This document shows, piece by piece, positions 58,783 to 64,000 of a stretch of 64,000 nucleotides of DNA; within the stretch, counting starts at the first letter, position 1, and every line of letters begins with the position of its first letter. A program made the translations under genes and the position numbers. Origin of the DNA: Amycolatopsis bullii (lineage in GTDB: Bacteria > Actinomycetota > Actinomycetes > Mycobacteriales > Pseudonocardiaceae). The stretch spans positions 283,369 to 347,368 of the forward strand of contig NZ_BNAW01000004.1 in NCBI RefSeq assembly GCF_014654205.1, given 5' to 3'. The notes under the pieces were generated by a model. That model did not search any database. It was not told where the DNA came from and worked only from the letters and a program-made list of their open reading frames with translations.

Positions 58783-60855
58783 TCAGCGGAACCGGCGCAA
58801 CCGCAGGCTGTTGCTCACCACGAAGGCCGACGAGCAGGCCATCGCCGCCCCCGCGATCATCGGGTCGAGCAGGCCGAGCGCCGCGAGCGGCAGCGCCGCC
58901 ACGTTGTAGGCGAACGCCCAGAACAGGTTCCCCTTGATCGTGGCGAGGGTGCGGCGGGCCAGCCGGATCGCGTCGGCCGCGGCCCGCAGGTCTCCTCGCA
59001 CCAGCGTCAGGTCGCCGGCTTCGATGGCCGCGTCGGCGCCCGTGCCCATCGCCAGGCCCAGGTCGGCCTGCGCGAGCGCGGCCGCGTCGTTGACGCCGTC
59101 ACCGACCATCGCCACCACGCGGCCCTCCGCCTGCAGCCGCTTGACGACGTCGACCTTGCCCTCGGGCAGCACCTCGGCGACGATCTCGCCGATCCCGGCT
59201 TCGGCGGCGATCGCCCGCGCCACGCCCGCGTTGTCACCGGTCAGCAGGATCGGCTCCAGGCCGAGTTGCCGCAATTCGGCGACGGCCTGCGCGGACGTCG
59301 GCTTGATCGTGTCGGCGACGGCCAGCGTCCCGTGCAGCTCGCCGTCCCAGGTCACCCCGACCGTGGTCACGTCGCCACCCGGCGCCCGCCCGACGCTGAC
59401 GACGCGTCCTTCGACCACCCCTGCCACGCCGACACCCGGCGTGCTGCGGAATTCGGTGACGGCGGGCAATGCGCCGAAGCGCTCGCGGGCGGCGTCGGCG
59501 ATGGCGCGGCCGATCGGGTGTTCGGAAGCGGCCTCGACGGCGCCCGCGAGCCGGAGCACCTCGCCGTCGCCCTCGACGAGCGTCATCCGGCCGGTGGTGA
59601 CGGTGCCGGTCTTGTCGAGCACGACGGTGTCGACGCGCCGGGTCGACTCGAGCACCTCGGGCCCCTTGATCAGGATGCCCAGCTGCGCACCGCGGCCGGT
59701 GCCGACGAGCAGTGCCGTCGGCGTCGCGAGGCCGAGCGCGCACGGGCAGGCGATGATCAGCACGGCCACGGCCGCGGTGAACGCCGCGTCCGCCGAGCCG
59801 CCGGTCGCCAGCCAGCCGACGAGGGTCGCCAGCGCGGCGAAGACGACCGCCGGGACGAACACCGCCGAGACCCGATCGGCCAGGCGCTGGACCTCGGCCT
59901 TGCCGTTTTGCGCCGACTCGACGAGCCGCGCCATCTGCGCCAGCCGGGTGTCCGCGCCGATGCGCGTGGCGCGCACGAGCACCCGCCCGCCGACGTTGAC
60001 GGTGGCACCGGTGACCGCGTCGCCCGGACCGACCTCGACCGGGACCGACTCGCCGGTCAGCATGCTGGTGTCGACCGCCGACCCGCCTTCGGTGACCACG
60101 CCGTCGGTGGCGATCTTCTCGCCGGGCCGGGCCACGAAGACGTCACCGACCTGCAAGTCCTTGATCGGGACGAGGTGCTCTTCGCCGTCGAGGAGCACGG
60201 TGACGTCCTTCGCCCCGAGGTCCATGAGGGCGCGGAGGGCGGCGCCGGCCCGGCGCTTCGACCGCGTCTCGAAGTGGCGGCCGGCCAGGATGAACGTGGT
60301 GACCGCGGCGGCCACCTCGAAGTACAGGTGGTGGTGGCCGTCGCCGAAAACGAGCGCGTACAGCGACCAGGCCACGGAAGCGACGACGCCGAGTGAGATC
60401 AGCGTGTCCATCGTGGCCGTGGCGTGCCGCAGGTTGACCGCGGCGGCGCGATGGAACGGCCACGCGCCCCAGGTCACGACCGGGGCGGCGAGGACGAGCG
60501 ACACCCACGGCCAGGCCGCGGACTGCCAGGCGGGGACCATCGCGACGACGACCAGCGGGACAGTGAGCGAGGCAGACACCAGCAAACGTTTGCGCAGCTC
60601 GCGTGTGTCATCCGGCGCCTCGGGCTCGGGCAGCCGTGCCGAGTAGCCGGCGGCTTCGACGACGGCCTTGAGGTCGTCGACTGACAGCCCGCTCGGGTAG
60701 CTGACCTGGGCTTTCTCGGTGGCGTAGTTGACCGTCGCCGTCACGCCGTCGACCTTGTTGAGCTTCCGCTCGACGCGAGCCGCGCAGGACGCGCACGTCA
60801 TCCCGCCGATGGCGAGCTCGACGCGGGCCGCGGCCGACACCTCGGTGGAGTTCAC
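58783..60855 (-). CDS. copA: Copper-exporting P1B-type ATPase
   Basis: A 690-residue P1B ATPase. An N-terminal heavy-metal domain has GMTCASC (residues 18-24). The metal-site CPC motif is IIACPCALG near residue 360, the phosphorylation motif DKTGT near 405, HP in EHPIGRAI near 455, and [12 protein letters not shown] near 600. Length is normal, with one metal domain. The CPC motif and partner genes indicate export of Cu(I). GTG 60855 overlaps the copZ stop (GTGA). Transcription is from the CsoR-controlled promoter at about 61.1 kb. Confidence 0.95.
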   Translation of the reverse strand: MNSTEVSAAARVELAIGGMTCASCAARVERKLNKVDGVTATVNYATEKAQVSYPSGLSVDDLKAVVEAAGYSARLPEPEAPDDTRELRKRLLVSASLTVPLVVVAMVPAWQSAAWPWVSLVLAAPVVTWGAWPFHRAAAVNLRHATATMDTLISLGVVASVAWSLYALVFGDGHHHLYFEVAAAVTTFILAGRHFETRSKRRAGAALRALMDLGAKDVTVLLDGEEHLVPIKDLQVGDVFVARPGEKIATDGVVTEGGSAVDTSMLTGESVPVEVGPGDAVTGATVNVGGRVLVRATRIGADTRLAQMARLVESAQNGKAEVQRLADRVSAVFVPAVVFAALATLVGWLATGGSADAAFTAAVAVLIIACPCALGLATPTALLVGTGRGAQLGILIKGPEVLESTRRVDTVVLDKTGTVTTGRMTLVEGDGEVLRLAGAVEAASEHPIGRAIADAARERFGALPAVTEFRSTPGVGVAGVVEGRVVSVGRAPGGDVTTVGVTWDGELHGTLAVADTIKPTSAQAVAELRQLGLEPILLTGDNAGVARAIAAEAGIGEIVAEVLPEGKVDVVKRLQAEGRVVAMVGDGVNDAAALAQADLGLAMGTGADAAIEAGDLTLVRGDLRAAADAIRLARRTLATIKGNLFWAFAYNVAALPLAALGLLDPMIAGAAMACSSAFVVSNSLRLRRFR

Positions 60856-61058
60856 GCGACCAGGCGGTAGCCGGCCTCGGTGACGGCGGCGGCGACCGCG
60901 TCAGTGGTCAGCGGCGCGTCGCTGGTCACGGTCACGCGGCCGCTCTCGACGTCCACGTCCACGCTTTGGACGCCGTCGATCTCGGAGACCTCCTCGCGGA
61001 CCGAGGTGGCGCAGTGCCCGCAGGTCATGCCCTCGACGGTGTAGGTCGCTTCGGCCAT
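60852..61058 (-). CDS. copZ: CopZ-type copper chaperone
   Basis: A 68-residue heavy-metal-associated protein. [11 protein letters not shown] (residues 10-20) is the copper-binding MxCxxC motif, and [13 protein letters not shown] matches the ferredoxin-like fold. It carries Cu(I) to CopA. ATG 61058 has GGAGCGGGAG upstream. It overlaps copA by four bases and is the first gene of the operon, 28 bases from the CsoR box. Confidence 0.95.
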   Translation of the reverse strand: MAEATYTVEGMTCGHCATSVREEVSEIDGVQSVDVDVESGRVTVTSDAPLTTDAVAAAVTEAGYRLVA

Positions 61059-61085
61059 CTCCCGCTCCTTTCGCTCTTCTTCCTT

Positions 61086-61104
61086 TATACCCATCGGGGG
61101 TAGG
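61086..61104. promoter_or_regulatory. CsoR-box operator upstream of copZ
   Basis: TATACCC, a short spacer, then GGGGGTAGG. TACCC and GGGTA are perfect inverted halves around five bases, as in known CsoR operators. It lies 28 bases before copZ and 33 bases before cobF on the other strand. Confidence 0.7.
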
Positions 61105-61136
61105 GGTTCACCGATCGCCCCCGGCACACTCCCGGC

Positions 61137-61904
61137 ATGCGGAAGATTTACGCGATCGGGATCGGCGCCGGCGACCCGGAGCACCTGACGGTGCAGGCCA
61201 TCGACCGGCTCAACCGCGTCGACGTGTTCTTCGTGCTCGACAAGGGGGCGGAGAAGAGCGACCTGGTCCGGTTGCGGCAGGAGATCCTCGACCGGTTCGT
61301 GACGCGCCCGGGCTACCGCGTGGTGCTGGCGGAGGACGCGCCCCGCGACCGGACCGCGGCGGACTACCGGGCCGCGGTCGCCGACTGGCACGCAGCCCGC
61401 GTGGCCGTGTACGAGGACCTGATCCGCTCGGAACTGGGACCCGCCGAATCCGGCGCCTTCCTGGTGTGGGGCGACCCGTCGCTGTACGACAGCACGATCG
61501 CGCTGATCGAGGCGGTGCTGGCCCGGGGGAACGTGGAGTTCGAGTACGAGGTCGTCCCGGGCATCAGCAGCATCTCGGCGCTGGTGGCCCGGCACCGGAC
61601 GACGATGAACCAGATCGGCCGCGCGGTCCAGCTGACGACTGGCCGCCGATTGGCGACGGGCTGGCCGGAGGGCGTCGACGACGTGTTCGTGCTGCTGGAC
61701 GCCCACACGACGTTCGACCGCTTCACGTCGGAGGGCCTGCACATCTTCTGGGGCGCTTACATCGGCACGCCGGACGAGATCCTGCTGTCCGGTCCGCTCA
61801 CCCCGGCGCTGGCGGCGCACATCCGTGAGGTGCGGGCGGAGGCGCGGGAGCGGCGCGGCTGGATCATGGACACGTACCTGCTCCGGCGGCCGGCCCGGGA
61901 ATAG
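61137..61904 (+). CDS. cobF: Precorrin-6A synthase (deacetylating), CobF
   Basis: A 255-residue tetrapyrrole methylase. KIYAIGIGAGDPEHLTVQAIDRLNRVDVFF opens it with the glycine-rich SAM-binding motif, and GAFLVWGDPSLYDSTIALIE (near 105) and YEVVPGISSISALVAR (near 140) complete the active site. CobF methylates C1 of precorrin-5 and removes the acetyl group in aerobic cobalamin synthesis. ATG 61137 opens directly; the other cob genes are elsewhere. It is divergent from the copper operon and ends at a bidirectional terminator before the rRNA genes. Confidence 0.93.
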   Translation: MRKIYAIGIGAGDPEHLTVQAIDRLNRVDVFFVLDKGAEKSDLVRLRQEILDRFVTRPGYRVVLAEDAPRDRTAADYRAAVADWHAARVAVYEDLIRSELGPAESGAFLVWGDPSLYDSTIALIEAVLARGNVEFEYEVVPGISSISALVARHRTTMNQIGRAVQLTTGRRLATGWPEGVDDVFVLLDAHTTFDRFTSEGLHIFWGAYIGTPDEILLSGPLTPALAAHIREVRAEARERRGWIMDTYLLRRPARE

Positions 61905-61907
61905 CGG

Positions 61908-61946
61908 AAGGCCCCGGGAGAACCGTGGGTTCTCGACCGGGGCCTT
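61908..61946. terminator. Bidirectional hairpin terminator between cobF and 5S rRNA
   Basis: AAGGCCCCGG (61908-61917) pairs with CCGGGGCCTT (61937-61946), and inside it GAGAACC pairs with GGTTCTC around GTG. A T-tract-like end (CCTTTCC) follows on the plus strand. It serves the 3' ends of cobF (plus) and of the rRNA operon (minus). Confidence 0.85.
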
Positions 61947-61959
61947 TCCTTGGTTAAGT

Positions 61960-62076
61960 TCGGCGGTGTCCTACTCTCCCACAACCCTTCGGTTGCAGTA
62001 CCATCGGCGCTGTCAGGCTTAGCTTCCGGGTTCGGAATGGGACCGGGCGTTTCCCTGACGCTATAACCACCGAAAC
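61960..62076 (-). rRNA. 5S ribosomal RNA
   Basis: The reverse strand reads GTTTCGGTGGTTATAGCGTC at 62076 and down to GACACCGCCGAAC near 61960, the standard actinobacterial 5S sequence including CCATTCCGAACCCGGAAG and GGTACTGC. Terminal bases pair as helix I. Ends are placed to within a few bases. Confidence 0.93.
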
Positions 62077-62080
62077 ATCT

Positions 62081-62111
62081 CTGAAACAACACACCTGAGG
62101 TGGTGTTTCAG
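62081..62111. other. rRNA spacer processing stem
   Basis: CTGAAACA (62081-62088) pairs with TGTTTCAG (62104-62111) in the 5S-23S spacer. Such stems are cut by RNases when 23S and 5S precursors mature. Confidence 0.5.
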
Positions 62112-62142
62112 AACCGTAGAGTGGATGCGTAACATCTTCGTA

Positions 62143-64000
<1,858 letters not shown>

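Noticed and set aside
61060..61136. Cobalamin riboswitch before cobF
   Set aside because: Only about 75 bases separate copZ and cobF and they carry the CsoR box. That is too short for the riboswitch, and no B12-box text was seen.

Overview
The window is high-GC actinobacterial DNA. It looks most like a Pseudonocardiaceae genome such as Amycolatopsis. This placement is inferred from very high GC at third codon positions, frequent GTG and TTG starts with strong GGAGG sites, SARP, DesK-type and LuxR regulators, and dense secondary-metabolism genes; I could not check it by search. The right end is an rRNA operon on the minus strand (5S and the 3' part of 23S). A tRNA-Arg(TCT) lies at about 8.3 kb. 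I see no transposase, integrase or CRISPR array.

Layout: (1) 1-4.2 kb: a sensor kinase cut by the window edge diverges from a minimal RiPP operon. The operon encodes an MFS exporter, a 70-residue precursor with four exact-length 10-residue repeats built on VNTCVAA, and a YcaO enzyme, joined by ATGA and TGATG overlaps. (2) 4.2-7 kb: an MFS gene divergent from a LacI regulator with a palindromic operator between them, then a secreted I36-type inhibitor. (3) 7-8.9 kb: non-coding DNA with a 20-21 bp GC-rich minisatellite, a tRNA-Arg remnant, the intact tRNA-Arg and one small gene. (4) 9-10.8 kb: a decaying deoxysugar pair, a frameshifted epimerase and a glycosyltransferase apparently starting at ATT. 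(5) 10.9-14.4 kb: YceI, then a minus-strand operon of an FAD oxidoreductase, an AhpD-like protein and two unknowns. (6) 14.7-37.4 kb: an enediyne-type cluster. It has PksE (KS-AT-ACP-KR-DH-PPTase), the hot-dog thioesterase, UnbU, UnbV, two UnbL (DUF1702) paralogues, P450, GMC oxidoreductase, DUF5987-like and AhpD-like proteins, flavin reductase, SDR, small coupled peptides, and AraC and SARP regulators. The HxlR gene coupled to the SARP is broken. (7) 37.5-41.2 kb: ECF42-type sigma factor with its DGPF/YCII partner, a DinB-like protein that has lost a metal-ligand His, a YciO/Sua5 protein and a DUF899 pseudogene.

(8) 41.5-53 kb: a second azol(in)e RiPP locus. It encodes a fused ThiF-like/YcaO cyclodehydratase, a SagB-type dehydrogenase, a candidate 65-residue precursor ending at a strong hairpin, and a near-mirror set of two sensor kinases and two LuxR response regulators around an AraC activator and tandem 42 bp repeats. 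One kinase is a fusion of two kinases in one chain, and its first half lacks key ATP-binding residues. An intact HxlR/SCP2-like regulator follows. (9) 53-64 kb: CopC/CopD with a membrane partner, MDMPI-like protein, MgtC, a DivIVA-like coiled coil, a CPBP protease, the copZ-copA-csoR copper operon with CsoR-box-like sites, cobF, and the rRNA genes.

The most novel-looking item is the repeat precursor at 2584-2796 with its dedicated exporter and lone YcaO. The repeats differ almost only at silent sites, which points to selection on the peptide. Shared regulator families (AraC and HxlR paralogues) link the enediyne cluster to the azole RiPP locus and suggest a composite, co-regulated secondary-metabolism island. 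Start sites were chosen by reading; functions are from sequence motifs, without database searches.
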